NCBI GenBank assembly: GCA_964640125.1
Contig: CAZXGG010000001.1
Span: 1 to 64,000 of the forward strand
Source: G020353115 sp964640125
GTDB taxonomy: Bacteria > Bacteroidota > Bacteroidia > Bacteroidales > VadinHA17
Reading direction: 5' to 3'
Length of the DNA stretch: 64,000 nt
The notes under the pieces were generated by a model. It did no database searches. It was given only the letters and a program-made list of their open reading frames with translations, and was not told where the DNA came from. Made by a program: the position numbers and the translations under genes. Positions within the stretch are counted from its first letter, which is position 1. Each line of letters begins with the position of its first letter. Below, in pieces: positions 41,259 through 50,520 of the stretch.

Positions 41259-42800
41259 ATGATGCGATTTCCCAATTTCATTTCTTTTAAGGCACAGGTC
41301 AGGTTATTTTCATTAGCCGTGTTGTATCTCATTTCACAGACCTCGTATACTCAACTGATCTATCCTGAAAAACAAGCCGTACTGGATTATCTTTCCAAGC
41401 CAGAAATCCTGGAGAAGTTTGGAAAGATCTCAGATGCCATATGGTCTTTTGCCGAGCTGGGTTTACATGAGTACAGATCTTCAGAATTGCTAGCCAGGAA
41501 CCTGGAAGAGGCGGGATTTACGGTTGAGCGTGGATTAGCTGGAATGCCCACCTGTTTTGTGGCAACCTATGGATCCGGGAAACCGGTCATTGGTTTGCTG
41601 GGTGAATTTGATGCACTTCCCATGCTTTCTCAAAAAGGGAGGGTTCCTGAACAGGATCCTCTGGTGGAAGGTGCCCCGGGCCATGGGTGTGGTCACAACA
41701 CCATGTGTACCGCTGCTGCAGCGGCAGCCATTGCCGTTAAACAAGCCATGGATCAATTCAATATAAAAGGAACCATCAAGCTATTCGGATCCCCTGCAGA
41801 GGAGACGATCATCAGCCGGCCTTATATGATCAGGGCGGGTTTATTTGACGGAGTGGATGCCGTTATTGACAACCACAGCAGCAGCAAGTTCGGAACATCG
41901 TATGGAAAGGGAGGGAATGCTGTGTTTTCAACCATTTTTACCTTTCGCGGAACTACAGCTCACAGTGCAGGGTCCCCCTGGAGTGGACGCAGTGCCCTGG
42001 ATGCTGTTGAACTAATGAATATTGCCACCAATTACCTGCGTGAGCATCTTCACTACACATACCGCATGCATTATGTCATTCTGGAGGGCGGTGAAGCGCC
42101 AAATGTGGTCCCGGACAAAGCCAGTGTCTGGTATTATATCCGGAATACGGATGAGCGTGTTGAACCAATGTATGAACGGGTGATCGATTGTGCCAAGGGA
42201 GCTGCATTGGCTACCGGAACAAAATTGTCCGATATCCGTTGCCTGACAGCAGTACACCAGAAACATGCCAATCAAGCCGCAGCCGAATTATTCCAGAAAA
42301 ACATTGAACTGGTGGGCATGCCGGAATGGACGAATGAAGAGGAAGTGTTTGCAAAGGCTTTGCAAAAAAACCTGCAAAAAGAAGAGATCGGGATGCCGGA
42401 TAAAGTTGATTCCTTAAAGGCTCCAACCGGGGTTGCTGTTGGGGGTGGATCAACGGATGTGGGCGATGTTTCACTGATTGCTCCAACGGCAACGATTCTT
42501 TTCCCCGGGGCTGTGCCAGGTGCCATAGGGCACCACTGGTCTACCGTTGCCGGCAATTATGGATCTACAGCATGGAAAGGATTAAATGCAGGTGCCAAAG
42601 CCATTGCTGCATCCGCTATCGATCTGCTGACAAAACCGGAAGAGCTGAAGAAATTGCGTGATGAATTTGTAGACTACTCAGCGGATCATCCCTATAAATC
42701 CTTTCTGCCGGAAGATGCTTCTCCTCCTCTGGACCTCAATAAGGAGTTGATGGAAAAATGGAGACCACTGATGGAAGAATTTTATTTAGACCACCAGTAA
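41259..42800 (+). CDS. M20D amidohydrolase (AbgB-like)
   Basis: A dizinc amidohydrolase that removes acyl or aminobenzoyl groups from amino acids. A signal-like N-terminus (RLFSLAVLYLISQTSYTQ) suggests export. GHGCGHNTMC holds a Cys and a His metal ligand, DNHSSSK a further His, and VGGGSTDVGDVS is the conserved C-terminal motif of AbgB-type proteins. The dimerisation lid is between (GTTAHSAGSPWSGRSAL). At about 513 aa it is normal for this group. The start at 41259 is chosen over the GTG at 41223. The stop codon abuts the next gene end to end. Confidence 0.88.
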   Translation: MMRFPNFISFKAQVRLFSLAVLYLISQTSYTQLIYPEKQAVLDYLSKPEILEKFGKISDAIWSFAELGLHEYRSSELLARNLEEAGFTVERGLAGMPTCFVATYGSGKPVIGLLGEFDALPMLSQKGRVPEQDPLVEGAPGHGCGHNTMCTAAAAAAIAVKQAMDQFNIKGTIKLFGSPAEETIISRPYMIRAGLFDGVDAVIDNHSSSKFGTSYGKGGNAVFSTIFTFRGTTAHSAGSPWSGRSALDAVELMNIATNYLREHLHYTYRMHYVILEGGEAPNVVPDKASVWYYIRNTDERVEPMYERVIDCAKGAALATGTKLSDIRCLTAVHQKHANQAAAELFQKNIELVGMPEWTNEEEVFAKALQKNLQKEEIGMPDKVDSLKAPTGVAVGGGSTDVGDVSLIAPTATILFPGAVPGAIGHHWSTVAGNYGSTAWKGLNAGAKAIAASAIDLLTKPEELKKLRDEFVDYSADHPYKSFLPEDASPPLDLNKELMEKWRPLMEEFYLDHQ

Positions 42801-43256
42801 CTAGTTGATTTTCTTTACACGGAGTGCCTCTCCTTCCACAATCATTTTATAGCCCAGACCGACACTGTAAATTACAGCGGTAGGCCTGAATGCATGGTGA
42901 TACCTGTAGGAGTACTCATCCTGTTGCCAGATCTTTCCATTACTGAGTTCGAAACAGGTATCGCCGGTCCAGCCGGTGAATTCACTAACAATAATATCCT
43001 CCAACACATCGGTGACCTGTTCCACAGAAACAAATTCCGATTGTCCGTCAACCAGAAAATAATAGGTCTCACCGTATTTATAAATGCTAATGGATGGCTG
43101 GTATGCCCGATAGTACCAATATTTTCTGATTGTCTGGATCCAGTATTGACGGTTAATGAGGGGAAAAAGCATTTCATGATCAAACCCCTTAAAGTCACCA
43201 TTAATTTTGGATTTAAGGATAAGCTCTCCGTCCTGTATTATTTCTATGGCATTCAT
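42801..43256 (-). CDS. Conserved hypothetical protein, 151 aa
   Basis: A soluble, probably cytosolic protein with no signal. The N-terminal half holds a segment rich in Tyr and Trp (TIRKYWYYRAYQPSISIYKYG), and the C-terminal half ends with KIWQQDEYSYRYHHAFRPTAVIYSVG, then EGEALRVKKI. The latter resembles a small beta domain seen as a lone unit in other bacteria, but I cannot name it. Its stop is directly adjacent to the amidohydrolase stop on the other strand. A promoter-like repeat lies about 80 bases upstream. Confidence 0.7.
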   Translation of the reverse strand: MNAIEIIQDGELILKSKINGDFKGFDHEMLFPLINRQYWIQTIRKYWYYRAYQPSISIYKYGETYYFLVDGQSEFVSVEQVTDVLEDIIVSEFTGWTGDTCFELSNGKIWQQDEYSYRYHHAFRPTAVIYSVGLGYKMIVEGEALRVKKIN

Positions 43257-43334
43257 GATCGGGTTAACGCCAGGATGTATTGTCCTGTTTCTTCACACTC
43301 TGGCAAAGCATCCGTTAAAGAATAGATTCTATAA

Positions 43335-43366
43335 TTAAATATACCTTAACTGATGATCAAATCCAA
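43335..43366 (-). promoter_or_regulatory. Conserved promoter-like repeat, copy 3
   Basis: On the minus strand TTTGGATTTGATCATC is followed by GGTATATTTAA. It is most similar to copies at 21-53 and 9513-9545 in GGATTTGA and TATATTTA. It lies 80 bases upstream of the 151-aa gene and 14 bases after the ketosynthase-like stop codon. Confidence 0.45.
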
Positions 43367-43379
43367 ACGAGTTGTAATA

Positions 43380-44453
43380 TTATACCGTTTCTGAAACTAG
43401 AATAAGTGAATGATTTACATTTCTATCGTGGTTATAAATCAGGATATTGCGAAATTGTTTTGGGGCAAAGGGTCCGTTCACCCGGATGATGTCCGGAATG
43501 GTTTTTCGTTTGATGATATTCGCCGCGAGCCAGACACCAAATGCTGATGATGTTGGGTATTCTCCGCAGAGGTGTTTAAAATAGGCCTGGTTTGTATTTT
43601 TAAACAATCCGTTTTGCAGGTGTTGGTAAATTTTGTTTGCATCCAGATCACCATTCAGACCAAAAATAACAAGGTCAATACCATCCACAGACAACTGTTT
43701 GCGTGTTAGAAATTCGGATATTCGCTTTTCAGATTCCACCAGATGCCCCGGTTTATAATATGTTTCCAACCCACGTATTGTGGCGTACGGGTTATTGTTT
43801 TTTTTCGCATTGAGGGTGAAGAAGGTTGAGCCCTCTCCGGGAACTGCTCCCACCGACTCACATTCTGCCAGGTGCAGATGATCAATCAACTCTTTCTTAA
43901 ACCTGTGATTTACCGATTTTATTTCCTGGTGCTGCTTGGTTATTTCATCCACTCCCCCGACCAATATGCTGTTATCCGGTTTTTCCTGGAGCAGCAGCAT
44001 GGCATTCAGAAGTGCATTTTCAAAAGAGAGGCTTCCATGCACATAGGTAATATTGTATTTATTGCATTTCAGCATGACGGCAATATAGGCTGCAATGGTA
44101 TTATGAGTAGATTGGATAAACGAGGTCGGATTCAGGAATTTTTCCTGATTATCAATCATGGTTGTAAGGAACTTTTCCGTATCAGCCAGCATGCCCATTC
44201 CGGTTCCGGTGATAATGGCATCGGGCTCAACCACCGATGCGTCGTTCAGGGAGAGGGCAGCAGCGGTAACGCCGATTTTCAAACTTCGGCTGAGTCTTCG
44301 TGGAAGTACTCCTTTCGGTATGATTTCATTATAATCTGGTTCAATGCATTTCAGGAATAACCCTTCATGCTTGACAATCTCCTCAAGAAACAGGGAGTTG
44401 TCAAATGTCCTCTGCGGTGAGATATTTCCTATGCCATTAATAAACACTTCCAT
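43380..44453 (-). CDS. Ketosynthase-like protein lacking the active-site Cys (chain-length-factor-like)
   Basis: A thiolase-fold protein of 357 aa from ATG 44453, which leaves one base after the stop of the ketosynthase gene. DAIITGTGMGMLADTE and NPTSFIQSTHNTIAAYIA match KAS II regions. At the Cys position the sequence reads YVHGSLSFENAL (Ser141 or Ser143 instead of Cys). The His regions are also not conserved. This is the pattern of a chain-length factor that pairs with an active ketosynthase, the gene immediately upstream. An earlier in-frame ATG (44501) would overlap that gene by 47 bases. Confidence 0.8.
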   Translation of the reverse strand: MEVFINGIGNISPQRTFDNSLFLEEIVKHEGLFLKCIEPDYNEIIPKGVLPRRLSRSLKIGVTAAALSLNDASVVEPDAIITGTGMGMLADTEKFLTTMIDNQEKFLNPTSFIQSTHNTIAAYIAVMLKCNKYNITYVHGSLSFENALLNAMLLLQEKPDNSILVGGVDEITKQHQEIKSVNHRFKKELIDHLHLAECESVGAVPGEGSTFFTLNAKKNNNPYATIRGLETYYKPGHLVESEKRISEFLTRKQLSVDGIDLVIFGLNGDLDANKIYQHLQNGLFKNTNQAYFKHLCGEYPTSSAFGVWLAANIIKRKTIPDIIRVNGPFAPKQFRNILIYNHDRNVNHSLILVSETV

Positions 44454-44454
44454 A

Positions 44455-45654
44455 TCAACAAGCCGAAAAGATAAGACTGGAGTTATTCCCTCCAAAGCCA
44501 AATGAGTTACTCAGGACATGTTCGATTTTTTTATCTGTCACCAGCTTTTTGACCGGTTGAAAACTCAGTTCTGTCATCTGCGTTTCAAAGTTCAGATTAG
44601 GAAAACAGACCTGATGGATAATCGATAAGATAGAAAACACTGCTTCAATGCCTCCTGCCGCTCCGAGTGTATGGCCGGTGTAGGGCTTGGTTGAAGAGAT
44701 AAACGGTACCGATCCGCCGAAGATTTTTTCAATGGCAATCCCTTCTGAAAGGTCATTGTTCTCTGTCCCGGTACCATGGGCATTGATGTAATGTATTGCT
44801 TCTTTTTGCAGCCCGCTTTGCAACAGGGCTTCATTCATGGAAAGAAATGCGCCAATCCCCTCGGGAGATGAAGCGGTCTGATGGTACGCATCATTGGCAT
44901 TGGCACATCCTTTCAATTCGCAATATGTTCTCCTGGTGCCAACTGCCTGCTCCGATTCAAGAACGACATAGCCTGCTCCTTCTCCCAGGTTCAATCCTTT
45001 GCGGTTTTGATCAAACGGACGACAGGGTCTGCTATCCAAAATCATCAACGAATTAAATCCATTCAGCGTAAATTTTGACAGCGCATCGGTACCCCCGGCG
45101 ATGACACGGTCAAGCATGTTATTTCTGATAAGCTGAGCCCCGAAAATGATAGCATTGGCTGATGAGGAACAAGCGGTACTAATGGTTGAAAGGTAATCCT
45201 TTGCATGAAGCAGGTCAGCAATTTTTTCAGTGCTGTCACTACAATCGTGTGTATCAACATAGATGCGAAACCGATCGGATGCCAGGTAATCGTAATAATG
45301 GATTTCCGTTTTATCCATGCCTCCAACCGTTGTGGCAGAAACCACACCCACTCTCAGGTCATCCGGGATTTTAGGATAGATACAGGCTCTTGTTGCCGCT
45401 TCCTTAGCGGCAATCATTCCAAGCAGAGCCGATCGGGTAAATTGCGCATGATCTTCTTTCCCCGCAAGTTCAGCCAGTTCTTCATTGCTGTGTTTTACTT
45501 CGCCAACCGGCAGTGACTGTTTATGTATGGTGTCCAGGTAGGAGATATCACCAATGCCTGAATGCGAGTTTACCAATGAGTGTAGGGATTCATCAACATT
45601 ATCACCTATTGCAGTGATCAGACCAAAACCGGTTACATAGATCCGTTTGCTCAT
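44455..45654 (-). CDS. Beta-ketoacyl-ACP synthase (KAS II type)
   Basis: Condenses malonyl-ACP with an acyl starter. The catalytic residues are C162 (STACSSSANA), H293 (NAHGTGTEN) and H328 (KPYTGHTLGAAG). At 399 aa it is a complete KAS II. It lies 19 bases downstream of the ABC permease gene and one base before the chain-length-factor-like partner. Together they would set the chain length of an acyl or polyene unit in this biosynthetic locus. No ACP or ketoreductase gene is local, so central fatty-acid enzymes or another locus must supply them. Confidence 0.92.
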   Translation of the reverse strand: MSKRIYVTGFGLITAIGDNVDESLHSLVNSHSGIGDISYLDTIHKQSLPVGEVKHSNEELAELAGKEDHAQFTRSALLGMIAAKEAATRACIYPKIPDDLRVGVVSATTVGGMDKTEIHYYDYLASDRFRIYVDTHDCSDSTEKIADLLHAKDYLSTISTACSSSANAIIFGAQLIRNNMLDRVIAGGTDALSKFTLNGFNSLMILDSRPCRPFDQNRKGLNLGEGAGYVVLESEQAVGTRRTYCELKGCANANDAYHQTASSPEGIGAFLSMNEALLQSGLQKEAIHYINAHGTGTENNDLSEGIAIEKIFGGSVPFISSTKPYTGHTLGAAGGIEAVFSILSIIHQVCFPNLNFETQMTELSFQPVKKLVTDKKIEHVLSNSFGFGGNNSSLIFSAC

Positions 45655-45673
45655 CCTTATTCCTGTTTCAATG

Positions 45674-46957
45674 CTACGTTTTTTTCAGCCGTTCGTATTG
45701 AAATGCCAACAGCATTGTCACAACACAAAAGAGTATAAGAGACAATGCTTGGGGTACGATTTTCTGAAGATCTGCTCCCCGTAAAAACAGATCATAAAAT
45801 CCATCCACTCCCCAGTTTAGCGGTGAAATGACACTGATTTTTTGCATTATGGGTGGCATCATGTAGACGGGAACCCATATTCCTCCGATCGCAGCAAGAA
45901 TAATTACGGATACGGATCCGAAAGAAGCTGCCTGTTCGTGACTGGTGGCTATCGTTCCAAGTAATACTCCATAACCCGTTGCTGCCAGTGCCACAGAGAG
46001 GGATAAAATGATAAGCGCTCCAGGATGCGAGCCAAGTTCAAGTGTCGGCATTCCCAGTAAGGGAAGAAAAACGATGCCAACCATCAGCATTAAAAAGAAC
46101 TGGATCAGACAAACCACAAGATAGACTATGATCTTGGACAGAAGAACGGTAATGTATGAGCCGGGCATTAACTTCAGTCGCAAAGCACTACCATCGTCCC
46201 GCTCTTTAATAATATTTCCAGTCAGGGGAATGATGATAAAGAACATGGCGAACACAGTCCAGGCAGGAACATTGTGCTGTACGGAGTTGGGAAGTACCTC
46301 ATTATACTTGTTGGAAGCATAGGTTTGTTCAATGGTTATCCCGCTCTCTCCCAAAAACGACAATTCACTCCCTTCAGGCAACAAAGGTTTTACCTCTTCA
46401 GTGAATGCCTGAAAAATTATTTTTGATTCAATTTTTGATGTGAAGTTGTCGAGTGCATTCATTACCGACTGCTTGAACGAATTTTTTATTACGGGATCAA
46501 AATAGACCACCACAGTTGCAGTGCGGGAGGAATCCGGTTCGTAACGAAGGGAATCAGCATTTCCTTCTGCAAGGGCTTTTTCAATCAATATCTTTGCCTT
46601 TTCTCTTAATGCCTTTGTAGATCCTTCTTTGATCAGGATACCAATTTGATAATTCCCTTCTGATATATTCTGGTGTAACACCTGTTCGGAAATGTTTTGA
46701 TCATCCAATGAAGTTTTCACTGAAAAGAAACCCGTTGATGCTAATCCCTGTTCAATTGCCATCCCCAATGAATCCAGGTCATTATTAACAACCAACACCT
46801 CCAGGTTTGTTTCATCCAGTTTACGAAACGTAGAATCCTGAATTAATGTCATAACAAAGATTAACACCATCGGCATAACAAACAAAATAGCCAGGCCGGC
46901 CATATCCCGGATGAGGACCAGTATTTCTTTGATTATGGATGATCTTAATTTCAACAT
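45674..46957 (-). CDS. ABC-2-type exporter permease
   Basis: A 427-aa inner-membrane protein. An N-terminal TM (about 18-38) is followed by a large extracytoplasmic domain (about 45-225) and five further TMs (about 230-425), the layout of ABC2_membrane_3. The start overlaps the ATPase stop by one base. Its position between biosynthetic genes suggests export of the ketosynthase product or its precursor. Substrate is inference. Confidence 0.9.
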   Translation of the reverse strand: MLKLRSSIIKEILVLIRDMAGLAILFVMPMVLIFVMTLIQDSTFRKLDETNLEVLVVNNDLDSLGMAIEQGLASTGFFSVKTSLDDQNISEQVLHQNISEGNYQIGILIKEGSTKALREKAKILIEKALAEGNADSLRYEPDSSRTATVVVYFDPVIKNSFKQSVMNALDNFTSKIESKIIFQAFTEEVKPLLPEGSELSFLGESGITIEQTYASNKYNEVLPNSVQHNVPAWTVFAMFFIIIPLTGNIIKERDDGSALRLKLMPGSYITVLLSKIIVYLVVCLIQFFLMLMVGIVFLPLLGMPTLELGSHPGALIILSLSVALAATGYGVLLGTIATSHEQAASFGSVSVIILAAIGGIWVPVYMMPPIMQKISVISPLNWGVDGFYDLFLRGADLQKIVPQALSLILFCVVTMLLAFQYERLKKT

Positions 46958-47712
46958 CAGTTATCTCTTAATCGTCTCCCTGTCAGTTGTAAAAAGATGG
47001 TTTCCAGGTCAGTATATTCCGGTTTACTTTGAATCAGTTGTTCCGGTCTGCCTTCAATGATAATCTCACCATAATCGATAATGGCAATGTGATTGCAAAA
47101 ATTTTCGGCTTCTTCCAGGTAGTGAGAAGTATAAATAATGGTCGTTCCTTCTCCATTCAACTCCTTCAGGTAAGTCAGGATCACATTTCTTGATTGTACA
47201 TCGATTCCTACCGTGGGTTCATCGAGAAAAAGGATTTTGGGTTGATGAAGGATTCCTGCAATCAGGTTCAATCTCCGTTTCATTCCCCCCGAATAGGTTT
47301 TCACTCTCCGCTGAGCTTTTTCTTCAAGTCCAAGAAGGTGGAGACATTGTGCGATTCTCTTTTTCAGAGTGGTTCCTTTTAAACCGTACATATTCCCAAA
47401 AAACCGGAGATTTTCATTGGCGGTAAGTGTTGGATAAAGGGCAATATCTTGGGGTACCACTCCGATCTCCTGCCTGATTTTTTTTAAGTGATCAGGTAAC
47501 GGCAATCCGTTCACCCTGATTTCACCCCGAGTGGGTTTTAGCAAACCGCAAAGCATATTAACGGTTGTGGTTTTCCCGGCTCCATTTGGGCCAAGTAAGC
47601 CGAAAATTGAATTTTCCGGAATCTGCAATGAGATATTCTTTACTGCGGGATCCGTTGTACCCCTGTAAAATTTGGTGATGTTCTCAAGCTGGATGACCGT
47701 TTTGAGGTTCAT
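46957..47712 (-). CDS. ABC transporter ATP-binding protein
   Basis: A 251-aa ATPase with Walker A GPNGAGKTT, the Q-loop region PQDIALY, signature YSGGMKRRL and Walker B ILFLDEPTVG, then a His switch in YTSHYLEE. It overlaps the BtrH-type gene by four bases at its start and the permease by one at its end, so the three are translationally coupled. Confidence 0.95.
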   Translation of the reverse strand: MNLKTVIQLENITKFYRGTTDPAVKNISLQIPENSIFGLLGPNGAGKTTTVNMLCGLLKPTRGEIRVNGLPLPDHLKKIRQEIGVVPQDIALYPTLTANENLRFFGNMYGLKGTTLKKRIAQCLHLLGLEEKAQRRVKTYSGGMKRRLNLIAGILHQPKILFLDEPTVGIDVQSRNVILTYLKELNGEGTTIIYTSHYLEEAENFCNHIAIIDYGEIIIEGRPEQLIQSKPEYTDLETIFLQLTGRRLRDN

Positions 47713-48734
47713 TCTTCCAGTGAAATGGTTCTTAATCGTTTATAGATCCGCTCTTCACGATTGGCTATATCAACCAGAATATCAGCAGCATCTTCATAGG
47801 TTTCTTTACTATTCGCCCGGTTCTTAAATATTCTTCCAGACATAATAGCAAACTGTCGCCAGCGATCACCTGCTTCAGTCATCTCTTTTGATACTTCGTT
47901 TAACCATTCTTTTCCAAGTACTCCCGCTGCTTCCTGTAAGAATGCAGCATAGATGAAGCGAAATCCTGCACCTCCGGTTCCAATTTCCTCCAGCATACGG
48001 ATTACCTGACCCAGATAGAGTGATGCCTTTTTCGGGCCCAGTTTTGCAGGCCATTTTCTCATTCTTTTCGCCAGATACCGGATCCCTTTCACCCCAAACA
48101 TGGGCAGGGGAATGTTCAACATATCCTGACACGTTTTTTTTATTCCTTTAACAATTGCCTTATCCAGATCATATGTTGGTGAAATCTTCTTTACATAATA
48201 CATTCGGCCAATGGGTGGATAGGTTCCCTTTGCATACCTTACCCTTTTCAAATCATGGTATGAAAGTTTTTCCGGATTCTCCATGATGGGATCACTGATG
48301 ATGTAATCTCCATTTTCACGGCCAAATACGATGATATTATGAGCGTTAAAATGGAACCGATAGGGCTTGGGAAAGTATGTCAGGTGAAAAACCCCAACCA
48401 GGCAGCCGGTAGGAATTCCTCTTTTCAGATTTTCATCCAGGGCATCCATGGCATTCTTGGGGTTTGCGAATTTTTTCCGGCTGATTTCAATTTTCAAGCT
48501 TTTCGTCACACGTTTAAATATCCATCCGGGCAATGGACGAAATGAACTGACAGGCAAATAGTTCAATTTAATAAATGGCATATATGAGAAAAACAGTCCC
48601 GAACCAATGCCAAAAATCATCGGCTCACTCAAATCAATGCCATAGAAATTCAACAGATTCGAAGTAACGCCATTTTCGCAATGAGCAGCAGGTCTGTGAA
48701 CAAAGGGTATGTTACTTTCTTGTTGCTTCACCAT
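47709..48734 (-). CDS. BtrH N-terminal-domain protein (possible acyltransferase)
   Basis: A 341-aa cytosolic protein with a papain/C39-like BtrH_N domain (about 10-165). HCENGVTSNLLNFYG carries the Cys expected for an acyl thioester and FHFNAHNIIVFG the His. The C-terminal part is helical (DUF4872-like). In butirosin biosynthesis BtrH moves an acyl side chain from an ACP to the aminoglycoside. In this locus a comparable acyl transfer, for example joining a polyene acid to a resorcinol, is a reasonable inference. The gene is coupled to the ABC ATPase and to the 137-aa gene upstream. Confidence 0.85.
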   Translation of the reverse strand: MVKQQESNIPFVHRPAAHCENGVTSNLLNFYGIDLSEPMIFGIGSGLFFSYMPFIKLNYLPVSSFRPLPGWIFKRVTKSLKIEISRKKFANPKNAMDALDENLKRGIPTGCLVGVFHLTYFPKPYRFHFNAHNIIVFGRENGDYIISDPIMENPEKLSYHDLKRVRYAKGTYPPIGRMYYVKKISPTYDLDKAIVKGIKKTCQDMLNIPLPMFGVKGIRYLAKRMRKWPAKLGPKKASLYLGQVIRMLEEIGTGGAGFRFIYAAFLQEAAGVLGKEWLNEVSKEMTEAGDRWRQFAIMSGRIFKNRANSKETYEDAADILVDIANREERIYKRLRTISLEE

Positions 48735-49147
48735 TATTCTTTTCCTGGTTCATTAAACGTACATAATTCATCAATCGTGATCGTAAATGTTTCGGCATAT
48801 TTTTCGAGTATTTTTTTATCCAGTTTTCGAAAAACTCCCGGTTTCAAGTGCTTCCTCACCTTTCGTTTGGGCAATTCAAGGTATTGCGCAAGTAGCGAAA
48901 TACTCATGATGTTTTTTTCCATATAATAGGCTACCGGACTTACTTTCCCTTCCAATACCTTTTGTCTGGTGTGCTCAACTTTTTCCCGAATTTCATTCCA
49001 GGCCTGTTTCATGGCTTCATTTTTGGGTTCCCATCCGGTACTAAACACCTGAACATATTTGCCATTTTCGTCCACGGCATAACAGAGGTCCCTCATTTTG
49101 CCTTCCATCAGGCCTGCATCATCTTGTGGGACTTCCTTTTTTCTCAT
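48734..49147 (-). CDS. Small HTH-like protein in the dialkylresorcinol locus
   Basis: A 137-aa soluble protein. The N-terminal 45 residues are uncharacterised. Residues about 75-125 (MSISLLAQYLELPKRKVRK, then FRKLDKKILEKYAETFTITIDEL) look like the helix-turn-helix of Cro/XRE repressors. The stop codon overlaps the BtrH-type start by one base (TAATG). It may be a regulator or a pathway accessory protein; I cannot decide which. Confidence 0.6.
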   Translation of the reverse strand: MRKKEVPQDDAGLMEGKMRDLCYAVDENGKYVQVFSTGWEPKNEAMKQAWNEIREKVEHTRQKVLEGKVSPVAYYMEKNIMSISLLAQYLELPKRKVRKHLKPGVFRKLDKKILEKYAETFTITIDELCTFNEPGKE

Positions 49148-49281
49148 GATTATCTGGTTAAATGTTGCAGATCAATGAAAACATTTTCTTTTTTTACGAT
49201 TGCGAATGGACTATCTCCTGGTTCTGTTTATTCTAATTCTCACTGATACAGAATATTAACATTGGCATTCATCCATCTTTA

Positions 49282-50418
49282 TCATACAACGGTCAACAGA
49301 GCATAGACATATGAAAAGCGGGCGCTTTCAGGGATCATCAATAAAATCTTGTTCCCCTGTTTTAGTTTCCCGGAATGGAAAAGCTCTTCCATCATAAAAT
49401 AGATTGAGGCAGCTCCGACATTTCCAAGCCGTGTAAGATTGGTATACCATTTTTCCTGTGGGATCTCAGCACCCCTGGATCTGGTTTCATCTGCAATTTT
49501 TTTACGAAAATATTCCGATGAGAGGTGGGGTAAGAAATAATCAATCTCATCAAGGTTCACGTTTCTCCTTTTTATCACATCAACATAAAAATCGGTGCCT
49601 TTTTTCACGATGTTTTCATCGAGAAGTTTCACATCTTGTCGAAGGGAAAAAGCTGACCGGTTGAAAAGTTCTTCGGGTTCAAACTCCTTCCAGCCCTTCA
49701 TCCCGCCATTTCCATTGAGTTCACCACCAGCATACATGCAAGTTCCGATTACATTTGCATAGGAGATACTTTCAATCCATTCAATTTTCAAAGAGCGGTT
49801 TTTTCCGGGTTTATCCTGCAGTAAAGCAGCCCCGGCTCCATCAGACAGCATCCATCTGAGAAAATCCTTTTCAAAGGCAAGGATTGGTTTTTTCTCTAAC
49901 TCTTTCCATGATTCTGCTTCCATTTGGAAATTCTTGGCGGATTCCCATGAGGAGAATTTTTCTGAGCCTGCACAAACTGCATGTTTTGATTCTCCGGCCA
50001 ACACGGCGAGATAGCCAAATTTCAATGCTTGCATTCCGGTAAGGCAGGCTCCTGACATGGAAACAATTTCAACCGGTTTTGTTTTTAGTTCTCCATGCAC
50101 CATAGCAGTATGGGATGGTAAGAGTTGATCGGGCGAAGTTGTCCCACAAGCCAGCAAATCCATATCATTCAAATCAAACCCGTCACCGGCAAGTTTTCTT
50201 ATTGCCTCAGCGGTCAGTTCTGCATTCGAGTGGGTTGAATTCCCGTTTTTATCCAATGCATAAAAACGGTTTGTAATCTGATTATTTCGTAATACAAGAT
50301 ATTTAGCCCTGGATGACTTATCGCCAATTTTCCCAAGAATCTCTTCCATCTCCTCATTGGTCACAGGAGCATTTGGAAGAAACTTTGATAGTCGTGTAAT
50401 GTATACTTCACCTGGCAT
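49282..50418 (-). CDS. darB: DarB-type dialkylresorcinol ketosynthase (KAS III fold)
   Basis: A 378-aa FabH-like enzyme with catalytic C125 (SGACLTGMQ), H298 (LPHLSSEYF) and N333 (LGNVGAASIY). Its N-terminus (YITRLSKFLPNAPVTNEEME) and the adjacent DarA gene point to the DarB group, which joins two beta-keto acyl units to form the cyclohexanedione precursor of dialkylresorcinols. The assignment follows from the pair with DarA rather than from any one residue. Confidence 0.82.
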   Translation of the reverse strand: MPGEVYITRLSKFLPNAPVTNEEMEEILGKIGDKSSRAKYLVLRNNQITNRFYALDKNGNSTHSNAELTAEAIRKLAGDGFDLNDMDLLACGTTSPDQLLPSHTAMVHGELKTKPVEIVSMSGACLTGMQALKFGYLAVLAGESKHAVCAGSEKFSSWESAKNFQMEAESWKELEKKPILAFEKDFLRWMLSDGAGAALLQDKPGKNRSLKIEWIESISYANVIGTCMYAGGELNGNGGMKGWKEFEPEELFNRSAFSLRQDVKLLDENIVKKGTDFYVDVIKRRNVNLDEIDYFLPHLSSEYFRKKIADETRSRGAEIPQEKWYTNLTRLGNVGAASIYFMMEELFHSGKLKQGNKILLMIPESARFSYVYALLTVV

Positions 50419-50520
50419 ATCTATACACTAAATTGATAATTACAACAATATATCAACCCGCAAAGATAAGAATTGTTCAGAAAGAATGCATCCAAAATAA
50501 AGATTACCAGGATGGATCGA

